A stretch of DNA of 64,000 nucleotides from Dipteris shenzhenensis (GCA_047967505.1 CM106538.1); one strand, 5' to 3'; numbered from the stretch's first letter, positions 23,412 through 34,711 are shown. The notes: generated from the letters alone by a model not told the origin. Numbers and translations are program-made.

Positions 23412-24196
23412 ATTGTTGACTCTGTGCCAACATGAACTTATGAAGAAAGAGAAGGTGTTACAACTTTGTGATACAACTTTGTGTTACAACTTTGTGTTAC
23501 AACTTTGTGTTACGAGTTCTAGACACAACTTTGTGTTACGACTTTGTGTAACAACTTTGTGTTACAACTTCTACATGAAGAGAGAGAATGTGTTACGACT
23601 TTGTGACACAACTTTGTGTTACAACTTTGTGTAACAACTTTGTGTTACAACTTTGTGTTACAACTTCTACATGTAGAGAGAGAATGTGTTACAACTTTGT
23701 GCTATAACTTTGTGATACAACTTTGTGTTACAACTTTGTGATACGACTTTGTGTTACATGCAGAGAGGGAAGCTCTCCAACTTGTATAAATACCCCATAA
23801 TGGAATGAAGCCCACACTCTTTGGGGCATTGTGTTGAGTCTACTTTGGTATTCCAAGCATTTGTCTCAAGTATCCATGCTTCCTTACACTGCACGTCCAA
23901 AAGCATGTCCTAACCTTACAACTCCTCCTTCCCTCTCCTCCAACCTTGCAACCCATCCTCTCCCTCTCCTCCTCCCTCCTCCTCCTCCCTCCTCCTCCTC
24001 CTCCTCCCTCCTCCTCCTCCTCCTCTCTCCTCCTCCTTCCTCCTCTCTCTTCTTTCCCCCATGCTCTTACACCTTCTTCCTCTCCCACTCCTATGCTTTC
24101 CTAAACCCTTTGTTCTGCAACCCTTAAACTCCATGATCTACGAGGGAGACGAGTTCTCCATTATGTACTCTACTCTGAACGTTGGATCCTCCTTCT

Positions 24197-24745
24197 AACC
24201 CTGGACTCCTTCTAAACCTTGGAACCTCCTTCTAAACCTTGGAACTCTTTCTGAACCCTGGAACCTCCTTCTAAACCTTAAACTCCTCCTAAACCCTACA
24301 ACCCCCAATGAAGGCGAAAGCCTTCATTACTTCAATAAAGATGATTTACGTTCCTTTTACACATGCATGCACTTTGTTTGCTTACCACACTTAAGCCTAC
24401 GTCTCTCACTGGAACACAACTCGAGGTCCTAAGCTACACATCTACCACAACCGACAATCCCAATATATCTGTAGGTGACAAAAATCCTCGGAACCCTGCA
24501 AACATAGAATACCCAGCTCTTCCTACGAAAGTAATAGGAAAGAGCCAACATTTGTGGTAAGCAAACAAAGTGCATGCATGTTTAAAAGGAACATAAATCA
24601 TCTTTGGTTAAGTAACGAAGGCTTTCGCCTTCATTGAGGGTTGTAGGGTTTAGGAGGAGTTTAAGGTTTAGAAGGAGGTTCCAGGAATCAGAAAGAGTTC
24701 CAGGGTTTAGAAGGAGGTTCCAAGGTTTAGAAGGAGTCTAGGGTT
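24197..24745. repeat. Long inverted repeat (hairpin 3, unit A)
   Basis: Arms 24197-24389 and 24553-24745. The loop is again about 163 bases and nearly identical in sequence to the other four. Confidence 0.92.
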
Positions 24746-25048
24746 GTTGACTCTGTGCCAACATGAACTTATGAAGAAAGAGAAGGTGTTACAACTTTGT
24801 GATACAACTTTGTGTTACAACTTTGTGTTACAACTTCTAGACACAACTTTGTGTTACGACTTTGTGTAACAACTTTGTGTTATAACTTCTACATGAAGAG
24901 AGAGAATGTGTTACGACTTTGTGACACAACTTTGTATCACTCCTATGCTTTCCTAAACCCTTTGTTCCTCAACCCTTAAACTCCATGATCTACGAGGGAG
25001 GCGAGTTCTCCACCATGTACTCTACTCTGAACCTTGGATCCTCCTTCT

Positions 25049-25587
25049 AACCCTGGACTCCTTCTAAACCTTGGAACCTCCTTCTAAACCTTGGAACTCT
25101 TTCTGAACCCTAGAACCTCCTTCTAAACCTTAAACTCCTCCTAAACCCTACAACCCCCAATGAAGGCGAAAGCCTTCATTACTTCAACAAAGATGATTTA
25201 CGTTCCTTTTACACATGCATGCACTTTGTTTGCTTACCACACTTAAGCCTACGTCTCTCACTGGAACACGACTCAAGGTCCTAAGCTACACATATACTAC
25301 AACCGACAATCCCAATATATCTGTAGGTGACAAAAATCCTCGGAACCCTGCAAACATAGAATACCCAGCTCTTCCTACGAAAGTAGTAGGAAAGAGCCAA
25401 CATTTGTGGTAAGCAAACAAAGTGCATGCATGTGTAAAAGGAACGTAAATCATCTTTGTTCAAGTAATGAAGGTTTCGCCTTCATTGGGGGTTGTAGGGT
25501 TTAGGAGGAGTTTAAGGTTTAGAAGGAGGTTCCAGGGTTCAGAAAGAGTTCCAGGGTTTAGAAGGAGGTTCCAAGGTTTAGAAGAAG
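25049..25587. repeat. Long inverted repeat (hairpin 4, unit B)
   Basis: Arms 25049-25241 and 25405-25587. One base is missing from the GAAGGC(T)TTCG segment of the right arm; otherwise it has the same structure. Confidence 0.92.
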
Positions 25588-26339
25588 TTGTTGACTCTGT
25601 GCCAACATGAACTTATGAAGAAAGAGAAGGTGTTACAACTTTGTGATACAACTTTGTGTTACAACTTCTAGACACAACTTTGTGTTACGACTTTGTGTAA
25701 CAACTTTGTGTTACAACTTCTACATGAAGAGAGAGAATGTGTTACGACTTTGTTACACAACTTTGTGTAGCAACTTTGTGTTACAACTTTGTGTTACAAC
25801 TTCTACATGTAGAGAGAGAATGTGTTACAACTTTGTGCTATAACTTTGTGCTACAACTTTGTGATACAACTTTGTGTTACAACTTTGTGATACGACTTTG
25901 TGTTACATGCAGAGAGAGAAGCTCTCCAACTTGTATAAATACCCCATAATGGAATGAAGCCCACACTCTTTGGGGCATTGTGTTGAGTCTACTTTGGTAT
26001 TCCAAGCATTTGTCTCAAGTGTCCATGCTTCCTTGCACTGCACGTCCAAAAGCATGTCCTAACCTTACAACTCCTCCTTCCCTCTCCTCCAACCTTGCAA
26101 CCCATCCTCTCCCTCTCCTCCTCCCTCCTCCTCCTCCCTCCTCCTCCTCCTCCTCTCTCCTCCTCCTCCCTCCTCCTCCTTCCTCCTCTCTCTTCTTTCC
26201 CCCATGCTCTTACACCTTCTTCCTCTCCCACTCCTATGCTTTCCTAAACCCTTTGTTCCTCAACCCTTAAACTCCATGATCTACGAGGGAGATGAGTTCT
26301 CCACCATGTACTCTACTCTGAACCTTGGATCCTCCTTCT

Positions 26340-26888
26340 AACCTTGGACTCCTTCTAAACCTTGAAACCTCCTTCTAAACCCTGGAACTCTTTCTGAACC
26401 CTGGAACCTCCTTCTAAAACTTAAACTCCTCCTAAACCCTACAACCCCCAATGAAGGCGAAAGCCTTCATTACTTTAACAAAGATGATTTACGTTCCTTT
26501 TACACATGCATGCACTTCGTTTGCTTACCACACTTAAGCCTACGTCTCTCACCGGAACACGACTCGAGGTCCTAAGCTACACATATACTACAACCGACAA
26601 TCCCAATATATCTGTAGGTGATAAAAATCCTCGGAACCCTGCAAACATAGAATACCCAGCTCTTCCTACGAAAGCAGTAGGAAAGAGCCAACATTTGTGG
26701 TAAGCAAACAAAGTGCATGCATGTGTAAAAGGAAAGTAATTCATCTTTGTTGAAATAATGAAGGCTTTCGCCTTCATTGGGGGTTGTAGGGTTTAGGAGG
26801 AGTTTAAGGTTTAGAAGGAGGTTCTAGGGTTCAAAAAGAGTTCCAGGGTTTAGAAGGAGATTCCAAGGATTAGAAGGAGTCCAGGGTT
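26340..26888. repeat. Long inverted repeat (hairpin 5, unit A)
   Basis: Arms 26340-26532 and 26696-26888, loop about 163 bases. Confidence 0.92.
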
Positions 26889-27329
26889 GTTGACTCTGTG
26901 CCAACATGAACTTATAAAGAAAGGGAAGGTGTTACAACTTTGTGATACAACTTTGTGTTACAACTTCTAGACACAACTTTGTGTTACGACTTTGTGTAAC
27001 AACTTTGTGTTACAACTTCTACATGAAGAGAGAGAATGTGTTACGACTTTGTGACACAACTTTGTGTTACAACTTTGTGTTACAACTTTGTGTAACAACT
27101 TTGTGTTGCAACTTTGTGTTACAACTTCTACATGTAGAGAGAGAATGTGTTACAACTTTGTGATACAACTTTGTGTTACAACTTTGTGATACGACTTTGT
27201 GTTACATGCAGAGAGAGAAGCTCTCCAACTTGTATAAATACCCCATAATGGAATGAAGCCCACACTCTTTGGGGCATTGTGTTGAGTCTACTTTGGTATT
27301 CCAAGCATTTGTCTCAAGTGTCCATGCTT

Positions 27330-27890
27330 AGTATAACTGAGAGTTAGTTACCCTAACTAGGTTAGTTGAACTAACTGTGGGCAGTTTAACCCTAACTAAT
27401 TAGGCATCTAACTTAACTTCATCTAACTAGATCAACTTGGTTTCAACCCCTCGGTTGGACTTAAAGTCCATTCACACCACCATTAGGACCCCCGCAACGC
27501 AAAATTTACCCCTACTTTAACCCCTCTAAACTCATCCGTTTGGGACCCAAATTGAACCCCGTTTGAACCCAGATTTCACACACGGAAACACCACGTTACG
27601 AGGTATTTTTCCAGCCCATTGCACACCATTTCGGCATCCCTAGCACACGTTCATTCGTGCCCCCGTGTGGGCCTCATTTTGCATTAATTCACTCGTATTT
27701 TCACGCCATGACTTCCGATTAACGATCCGTCTGCACCGGCACATTTCCCTACACACGTAGGACAATCTTAGGCACATTATTAACACGACGGTCCCTACAC
27801 AAACTAACACCACTCTAACTCTCCGAACAACACCACCTCCACACCCGCACTTGGGGTAGCGACACCCTTGGCAAATCACGCACAATTTGC
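27330..27890 (+). other. Leader of the downstream gag; no gene
   Basis: Sequence rich in CTAACT and CAACCCC, unlike the array, with no open frame of note. It begins exactly where the last array unit breaks off. No primer site for iMet or Asp tRNA could be identified. Confidence 0.4.
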
Positions 27891-29600
27891 ATGCAGTTAC
27901 GTTCCGGCCAACGACTTCGACTCCAACGATCGCCCCATCCACAACTAACTCCACTGCAACAACCGCCCCCGCCTATCCTCTACCCCGAATCCCCCCCTGA
28001 GATTCAACAACTCCCTTTAACTCCTCCACGCCCCAACATGGCTGGACGTCGTCATGACCATGATGGGGATATCGAGCTCGATGCAGAGGCTGACAACTCT
28101 TTCAATCGATGAAATCACAACAATCAAGGCCGATGCCCCTTGGGAAAACTGGAACTTCCCAAATATAATGGTAGGGGAGACCCAGCTCGCTTCCTCCAGC
28201 ATTTTGATGCCGCATGTCGAGCAGGTGGTGATCAATCCCATGAAACCAAGGTGGCTTGGTTTCCAATGGCCTTAACTGATGAAGCGTCAGAATGGTACCT
28301 TGACCTTCTCGTGGAAGAATGCGCCACATGGGACCTACTTCAAACTGAATTCAAATGTCGCTTTCAAACGGAGAGACTACAAGATGATCCCGCTCTCCAA
28401 CTCAACAAGATCGAACAAGGCTGGAGAGAAGATGTACGCACATACCTGGGAAAGATGAAGAGATTGATCGCCAAATGTGACCCACGCCCAGATGCAAAGT
28501 ACCTCACGGCATGGTTCATAGCAGGTCTAAGAAAGAAAATCCGCAAGGATATGAAAAAGATAAGTAGCTATGAAACATTCAGTGTTGCTCATGCGGCAGC
28601 CATTGACATCGAAGATGGCATGACAGATTCAGACGATTCAGACACTAGTAGTGATGATGCCAGATCAAATACACGAGATAAGTGCTTGAAAAAAGGTAAA
28701 TCAAAGGACACTGCCAAAACATCCAATGAAGATCGCCTAGAGGCCATGACTTTGAAGCTGAAAGAAGATATGATGCAGGCCATGGATCAAAAACTCCACT
28801 TGTCTCAGCCGCCAACTCAAACATATCCACGGCGAGAAAATGTCTGGTGCTCACACTACTTGGCAAATCATACAGCAAATGAATGCCCAGTCCTAAGAGC
28901 AAGGATCAGTGCACAAGCAAATCCACCGCCACGGTTGTGGTGCCATATCTGTGTCATCGGCGGCCATGATGAGAACAGTTGCATCTTCAACATGCGCAAC
29001 AATCCGCCTCGACCTCCACAATACCAAGCGGCACCCATGCCAGTATACAGGCAACCGGCACTTGCACAAGCGCCCCCAGCTCCAAGGCTAAATCATGTTC
29101 CCGTTCGGACACAAGTCCCACAACTACTCAGGAATCCGAATCCACGACCGTGTCCAAGAGCACCTAATCCAGCTCCTTAGCCAGTTCCCATACATCAATT
29201 ACAAGCCGAGGAAGTAGACTCACTATTTGAGTATGAAGCAGAGTACCCAGTGTACTATGTAGAAGGTGCAGAGGGTCTCATACCAGTTTATGCAAATCAA
29301 GTACAACCCAACACATATCGAGCACCAATCAAGTGTTACAGTGATCGTAGAGTGCCCTCATCGTGGTAGCCCCGCTACTTTCCAACACTCTGCAGAGATT
29401 GTGGCATAGGACATGCCTGTATGGATTGTCCCATGAAAAATAAGGTCCTAGAATAAACAGAGGTTAAGCCTGACATCCCCATCGGCATCATTGGGGTGGA
29501 CCATCAAAGTCTAGGTCCGGCAATTCTAAGGTCACAACCTATCAATGTAATTACACGCCAACAGAAAGAGATCACGAAGGACCCTATCATTCCAATCCAA
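27891..29600 (+). pseudogene. Ty3/gypsy-type gag
   Basis: One frame reads from MQLRSGQRLRLQRS (27891) with a stop at 28110-28112, then 346 codons to 29180, and on past further stops near 29178 and 29367. The capsid domain reads LELPKYNGRGDPARFLQHF, WFPMALTDEASEWYLDLL and WDLLQTEFKCRFQ. An acidic Ser/Asp linker follows. Three Cys/His clusters come next: WCSHYLANHTANECP, WCHICVIGGHDENSC and CRDCGIGHACMDCP. The minus-strand gypsy element at 36-37 kb has the same three-cluster layout, so both belong to one gag family. No gypsy protease or RT follows; copia pol does. Confidence 0.85.
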
Positions 29601-29670
29601 CTAAAGTGACTTCTGAAAAAGAAAGCACAAGTGCCTCCACCTCCGCAGCAGTAATCGAGGGAATTCCCGA

Positions 29671-30270
29671 GGAAGTCACAGTCATTTTGCAAATGAACAT
29701 GGAAATATGTTTCTTGCAAGTGAAGAATTGCATCAGACTAATACAATGCACCTAGACACTGATTTCAATCCCAAAGAGGATTACAGCTATCAAGTCGACC
29801 AAGTGGAACAGGATCCTTGGTACATCGACAGCAGTGCATCATCTCATATGACAAATCATCAAGAATGGTTCACAGAAATGAAGCCATTAGAAGGTCAAAA
29901 TAATGTCATCTACACAGCAAACAATACACCGAATCCGATTCAAGGGACAGGTGTTATCCCTATGAAAATTTTCACTGGTACAAAAGGATTAGTCAAAGAT
30001 GTGCTCTATGTTCTGAAGCTCAGCAAGAACCTTTTGTCAGTAGGTCAAATGATGGAACACAACTACAAAGTCATCTTCGACGGTGATGAATGCACTATCA
30101 GAGACAAATCCAAAAGAGGTCAGCTAGTAGCAAAAGGTGTCAAGGAAGGACGCTTATACAGGATGCTAGCTACTGTACTAGATAAGCATGCCATGTCAGC
30201 TCAAATGCAATAGATGCCACTATCTGCAAAATGGCACAAGAGATATGGTCATGTCAACTTCAAGTACTTG
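29671..30270 (+). pseudogene. Copia protease and pre-integrase segment
   Basis: The frame reads SHSHFANEHGNMFLASEE, then PWYIDSSASSHMTNHQEWF. The protease D-S-G is DSS here, the same Gly-to-Ser change seen in the copia at 14.7 kb. LSKNLLSVGQM and KRGQLVAKGVKEGRLY follow, typical of the copia protease-integrase linker. A stop at 30211-30213 and a frameshift near 30270 separate it from the long integrase-RT frame. The pre-integrase phrase KWHKRYGHVNFKYL spans the stop. Confidence 0.88.
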
Positions 30271-32876
30271 TTAGATCTCAAAATCAGAATATGGCAATTG
30301 GGATTCCGAAGCTACAGTTTCTTGGAAAGGTTTGTGAAGCATGCTGCTTCGGCAAACAAAAGCGAACCAACTTTGTCAGAAGTACCTCTCGTGCACGAGG
30401 TATTCTTGATTTGATTCATACAGATGTATGGGGTTATGCCCAGACCCGCAGCATCAATGGTTCACTTTACTACTTGACCTTCATCGACGACTATAGCAGA
30501 TATTGTTGGGTCTACTTTCTGAAAGAGAAATCTGAAGTGTTTTTCAGATTCCAAGAATTCAAAGCCATGGTAGAAAACCAAACAGGCAGAAAGATCAAGG
30601 TCATGAGATCAGACAGAGGAGGTGAATACATGTCTTCAGCATTCATGAACTTTTGCGAAAATCACGGCATACGAAGACAATTCACATGTGCAGATACTCC
30701 TCAGCAAAATGCAAGAGCTGAAAGGAAGAATGGGACTTTAGCAGACAGTGCTAGAGCAATGCTTAGTGAAAAGCATCTTCCGAATCAGTATTGGGTAGAA
30801 GCAATAGCTACAGCTAACTACTTGCTTAATCGGCTTCCTACCGAACCGATACAAGGTATGACTCCTTATGAAGCATTCACTGGACACAAGCCACGCATTG
30901 GGCACCTCCGCATATTTGGTTGCATAGCATATGCCCACATACATGATGATCATCGCAGGAAATTGGATGCGAAGTCACGCAAATGCATCATGGTTGGCTA
31001 CAGTGAAGAAAGCAAAGCATACAAATTGTATGATCCCATCAACCGCAAAGTCATTATCTCCAGAGATGTAATCTTTGATGAGGAATCAGAATGGAAAACC
31101 TCACCTACACAGGAGATAGAAGCATCGACTTCACAGTCATCTACAAAACAGGTTGATGAAGAAGAGCAAGAATTGCCAGCAACACCCCAAGCAAAGCCAC
31201 AGCAGCTCAGACGGTCTACTAGGGAAAGCAGACCACCAGCCAGATTGACATATGCTCAGAAAGGCAAAGCAATTCAGGTGGAAACCACCAACTATGCTCT
31301 TATGACTACCATCATGGCTACAGAAGAGCTAGTGTACTTCGAAGACGCAGTAGATAAGCCAGAATGGCAAATTGCTATAAATGAAGAAATTGCTGCTTTG
31401 TATAAGAATAACACTTGGGAATTATGCGACCTTCCACCAGGAAAGAAGGCCATAGCCAACAAATGGGTATACAAAGTGAAGTACAATCCAGATGGCAGTA
31501 TTCAGAGATATAAAGCCAGATTAGTTGCAAAAGGATTTGCACAACAATATGGTCAAGACTATGATGAGACTTATGCTTCAGTAGCAAAGATGGATTCCAT
31601 ACGGTTCTTGATATCACTAGCGACACTCAGTAAATGGAATGTGTATCAGCTCGATGTCAAGAATGTATTTCTCAATGGTTATCTAGACGAGGAAGTCTAC
31701 ATGCAACAACCAGCAGGTTATGTTGAACCAGGAAAGGAGAAAAAGGTTTGCCATCTCAAGAAAAGTCTCTACAGCTTAAAGCAAGCACCCAGAAGTTGGT
31801 ACAGCAGAATTGACAAGTATTTTGCTGATCTGGGATACATGAAGTCCAATGCAGATCATACTCTCTACTACAAAGTTCAAGGGGAAGACATTACTATTGC
31901 ACTTTTGTACGTAGATGATCTGATTGTGACAGGAAGCAAGGATAGCTTCATCAGAAAATTAAAACAAGACTTATCTGCAGAGTTCGACATGAAAGATCTT
32001 GGACTTATGCACTATTGTCTTGGAATTGAGTTCTGGAGAGATTCAGATAGCACATTCATGAGTCAGCTCAAGTATGTTGACAATCTCCTGAAGAAGTTTC
32101 ATATGGCAGATTGCAAGATTGCAGCCACTCCCATGGAACAGAGTTTGAAACTTACTAAAGATTCAGAAAAGCCTACAATCAATGACAGATACTACAGGCA
32201 GCTCATTGGATCTCTTATATATCTGACAATCACACGGCCAAATATTTGTTATGCAGTAAGCTCACTAGCACAGTTTATGGCAAATCCAAAACAGTCTCAC
32301 TGGAATGCAGCCAAAAGAGTCTTGAGATACATCAGAGGTACAAGACATTTTGGGATAGAATACAGAGGAAGTCATCCACGGTTGCATGGATACTGTGACA
32401 GTGACTATGCTGGAGATCATGAGACCAGGAGATCGACACAGGGATATGCATTTTTCCTTGGTCAAGGTGCTATATCATGGTTGTCAAACAAACAGCCAAC
32501 TGTTTCTTTGTCTTCGATTGAAGCAAAATATAGAGCACTCACTACAGGTGCATGTGAGGCTATATGGCTCAGAAGACTATTGTCAGAAACAGATTACTTC
32601 GATGAGTCAAAGCCAACAACAATATACTGTGATAATCAATCGGCTCAAGCATTGGCCAAAAATCCAGTATATCACTCCAGGACAAAGCACATTGATGTCA
32701 GAGAGCACTTCATCAGAGAAAGAGTGTTACTTGGTGACATCACATTCCAGCATTGTGATAGCAAAGAAAATGTTGCAGACATCTTTACCAAACCACTCGG
32801 TAAAGAGCTATTCGAGAAACACCGACTAGCTCTTGGTTTGACACAGAGGAAGGACATTCCCATTAAAGGGGTGTGA
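30231..32876 (+). CDS. Copia integrase-RT-RNase H polyprotein (long open frame)
   Basis: An uninterrupted frame whose real homology starts near 30270. The integrase core (about 30400-30790) has HTDVWGY, RSDRGGEYMS and QQNARAERKN, so D, D and E are all present. The GYSEESKAYKLYDP linker follows. RT spans about 31400-32200 with WELCDLPPGKKAIANKW, KARLVAKGFAQQYGQDYDET, QLDVKNVFLNG (Val where Ala is usual) and the catalytic LYVDDLIVTGS. RNase H has CDSDYAGDHETRRST, LSSIEAKYRAL, IYCDNQSAQALAKN and ADIFTKPLGKE. The enzymes look nearly intact. They are cut from protease by a stop and frameshift and lack a copia gag, so this copy is not autonomous by itself. Confidence 0.93.
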   Translation: MAQEIWSCQLQVLVRSQNQNMAIGIPKLQFLGKVCEACCFGKQKRTNFVRSTSRARGILDLIHTDVWGYAQTRSINGSLYYLTFIDDYSRYCWVYFLKEKSEVFFRFQEFKAMVENQTGRKIKVMRSDRGGEYMSSAFMNFCENHGIRRQFTCADTPQQNARAERKNGTLADSARAMLSEKHLPNQYWVEAIATANYLLNRLPTEPIQGMTPYEAFTGHKPRIGHLRIFGCIAYAHIHDDHRRKLDAKSRKCIMVGYSEESKAYKLYDPINRKVIISRDVIFDEESEWKTSPTQEIEASTSQSSTKQVDEEEQELPATPQAKPQQLRRSTRESRPPARLTYAQKGKAIQVETTNYALMTTIMATEELVYFEDAVDKPEWQIAINEEIAALYKNNTWELCDLPPGKKAIANKWVYKVKYNPDGSIQRYKARLVAKGFAQQYGQDYDETYASVAKMDSIRFLISLATLSKWNVYQLDVKNVFLNGYLDEEVYMQQPAGYVEPGKEKKVCHLKKSLYSLKQAPRSWYSRIDKYFADLGYMKSNADHTLYYKVQGEDITIALLYVDDLIVTGSKDSFIRKLKQDLSAEFDMKDLGLMHYCLGIEFWRDSDSTFMSQLKYVDNLLKKFHMADCKIAATPMEQSLKLTKDSEKPTINDRYYRQLIGSLIYLTITRPNICYAVSSLAQFMANPKQSHWNAAKRVLRYIRGTRHFGIEYRGSHPRLHGYCDSDYAGDHETRRSTQGYAFFLGQGAISWLSNKQPTVSLSSIEAKYRALTTGACEAIWLRRLLSETDYFDESKPTTIYCDNQSAQALAKNPVYHSRTKHIDVREHFIRERVLLGDITFQHCDSKENVADIFTKPLGKELFEKHRLALGLTQRKDIPIKGV

Positions 32877-32950
32877 TGGAATGTAATGCTCAGTCCTTCT
32901 TCGATTCCCTCATCATCTTGAGGGAAGGCCTACTTCATGATGTTGATCTT

Positions 32951-32959
32951 GAGGGAAGG
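32951..32959 (+). other. Polypurine tract
   Basis: GAGGGAAGG immediately before the LTR start TGTTGAG. Confidence 0.8.
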
Positions 32960-33337
32960 TGTTGAGAGTTCACGCTCAACATCATGTGATCATGTGTGCA
33001 TAGCACCATCACGTGATCATATGTGCATAGCACTAACCTTATAGAGTGCTATAAAGGAAAGGGTTAGATTCCCTAACCCTAACCCTAAAAGGGTTTGTAT
33101 ATATTCTATTTTTTCAACTAAATCTAGTGTACAGTTAGTCATTTGTGGTGTGCTCTCTAGCTATGCCCTCTCTCCTCATCTCCACTCTTCTCCTCTCCCC
33201 TCTTCAAATTTTGTCAGGCATCTATGTGAACGTGGAATATTAGATTCTAGTCTAGGGCTTGTAATACCGATGTAGTGGCTAGGGCTAGTTTGAGAGTTTC
33301 GAAGGACACTTCTCGGTCCACTCAAAGACTACTAACA
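32960..33337 (+). repeat. Copia 3' LTR (about 378 bp)
   Basis: Starts TGTTGAGAGTTC and ends ACTACTAACA, giving short inverted ends TGTT/AACA. A TATA-like TGTATATATTC lies at about 33096. A short (CCCTAA)-like run is at 33071-33087. No matching 5' LTR exists in the window, so the right edge is inferred. Confidence 0.72.
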
Positions 33338-33419
33338 GTTTGTATAGTGGCCACGCTATGTCTGTGTAGAACAGAATGAACCTTTGGTAGTAGCCCGTGT
33401 GGCTAGTAAATCACTGCAC

Positions 33420-34082
33420 TCCCTTGGCATTTGTGGGGGTGGTAATTTTAGAATGAGCTTGATTTTGTTGTAGTCCATGGAGATACCATTCTGGGACACT
33501 ATGTGGCCGAGAATCACGTCATGTTTGACCCAAAATTGGCACTTAAGGGGATCCAGGGATATACAGTATAACTAGCACTTTTCCAAGACTAGTCTCAGGT
33601 ATCTCAGGTGATCATCCCACTCAAGCTCACGCATATGTCATCCAAGAAGTCTTCCACAAAGTCCCTTAGGTACTCCTTGAAGATGGTGATCATCAACCGT
33701 TGGAAGGTGGTAGGAGCATTGGTAAGCCCAAATATCATTATCCTAGCTGCATACAAACCCCACTCGGTTGCGAAGGCCATTTTGTGTTGATCCTGAGGAG
33801 TGATAGGCACTTGAGTGTACCCAGAGAATCCGTCTAGGAAGCTATCGGCTTCCTTTCCAACAGATCTATGCATACTCGAATCTTTCCATTGTTCTTCAGG
33901 ACTATCACAATGGGTGACATAGTCTGTATGCTCAATTTCATAGATGGATCCCGCATCTATGAGTTTTTGGATCTCCTCTCTCACTATGAGCGCATATTTG
34001 GGATTCATAGGGTAGGGACGTTGATGCACTGACCTGGCATCATCAAGCATGGGTATACCTTTCATATCTATGTATTTCTAGG
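33420..34082 (-). pseudogene. Gypsy reverse transcriptase fragment
   Basis: Minus-strand blocks: NPKYALIVREEIQKLIDAGSIYEI near 33950-34000, then a frame disruption in the region that should read VPKKDG. FSGYTQVPI, the FGLTNAPTTFQRLM block and the catalytic FLDDI motif at about 33630-33650 follow. Beyond the open frame, LDPLKCQFW and LGHIVSQNGISMDYNK are readable to about 33430. Confidence 0.85.
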
Positions 34083-34711
34083 TCATACAATCCTTGTACT
34101 CTTGAAGGAGGGCTATTAAAGCATTCTCCTCATTGGAGGTGAGATCGTCTCGGTGATGAATACCGGTTGGGGGTTTGGACCTTTCGGCGCTTGGTTTACC
34201 TCCTTGACCCAGGTTGGGCTGTCATATCCTTGGAAGTACCCGTCTTCCTGAGATCTCTTGTCCTGTTGGTATAAGATCTTGCAATCCTCAATCGTGTAGG
34301 CCTTGTAGTGGGCTGGTACCTGTCGTAGATCCTCCTTCTCTTCACCTTCCTCTTCCACTCCTTCTTGGGGGGTAGTCCTCTTGGTCCTAGTAGGGCTTTT
34401 GGATGTTGGGAGTTTCAGACCTGAAGGGGGCTCTTTCATGGCACTTATAGAGCCAATTGGGAGGTAACCTTGCTTACCTTTGCTCCCCAATTGGAGAAGA
34501 ACTCATGGTGGGTGGTAGTGGCACCAACATATGCTATCCAGTGGAGGTTTGATTTGACCCTTACTGTCCCCTTGCTCACCTCGAGGGGTTTGAGCATGTT
34601 GATCAACCTGAGGGGAGCCAACGAGGTCAACCGCTCGAGTTCGAGCATTGTCACTTGGAGCCCTATTCTCTTTGGGACATCAATGTTTGCCAGAATGTGC
34701 ATCCACTAGTT

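Larger units (their letters stand above)
21293..27329. repeat. Higher-order tandem array A-B-A-B-A-partial
   Basis: Six units each begin with GTTGACTCTGTGCCAACATG or a one-base variant, at 21293, 22596, 23415, 24746, 25590 and 26889. Spacings are 1303, 819, 1331, 844 and 1299 bases, so long (A) and short (B) units alternate. An A unit has, in order: a 40-base head, a 13-bp minisatellite, a TATA-containing block, a CCT-rich tract, a conserved spacer and a long inverted repeat. Both B units lack the TATA block and CCT tract through the same junction (ACTTTGTA joined to TCACTCCTATGC), so the A-B pair was duplicated as a dimer. The final partial unit stops after the TATA block. Confidence 0.93.

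Noticed and set aside
21683-26270. Ser/Pro/Leu-rich and Gly/Glu/Arg-rich open frames in the CCT tracts
   Set aside because: Translation of a simple trinucleotide repeat on either strand.
22213-26703. A 65-residue open frame (MHALCLLTTLKPTSL...) repeated in all five array units
   Set aside because: It lies across the hairpin arm and loop and has the same length only because the repeat is conserved. No start context, domain or codon-position bias supports a protein.
21293-27329. CRISPR-like or ordinary satellite array
   Set aside because: Units are over 800 bp with internal structure and no uniform short repeat-spacer pattern; the host is a plant.
29504-29719. Short Cys-rich minus-strand frame
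   Set aside because: Antisense shadow of the gag-pol junction.
33071-33087. Interstitial telomere sequence (CCCTAA)n
   Set aside because: Only about three 6-bp units, not the 7-bp plant telomere motif, and it sits inside a copia LTR.
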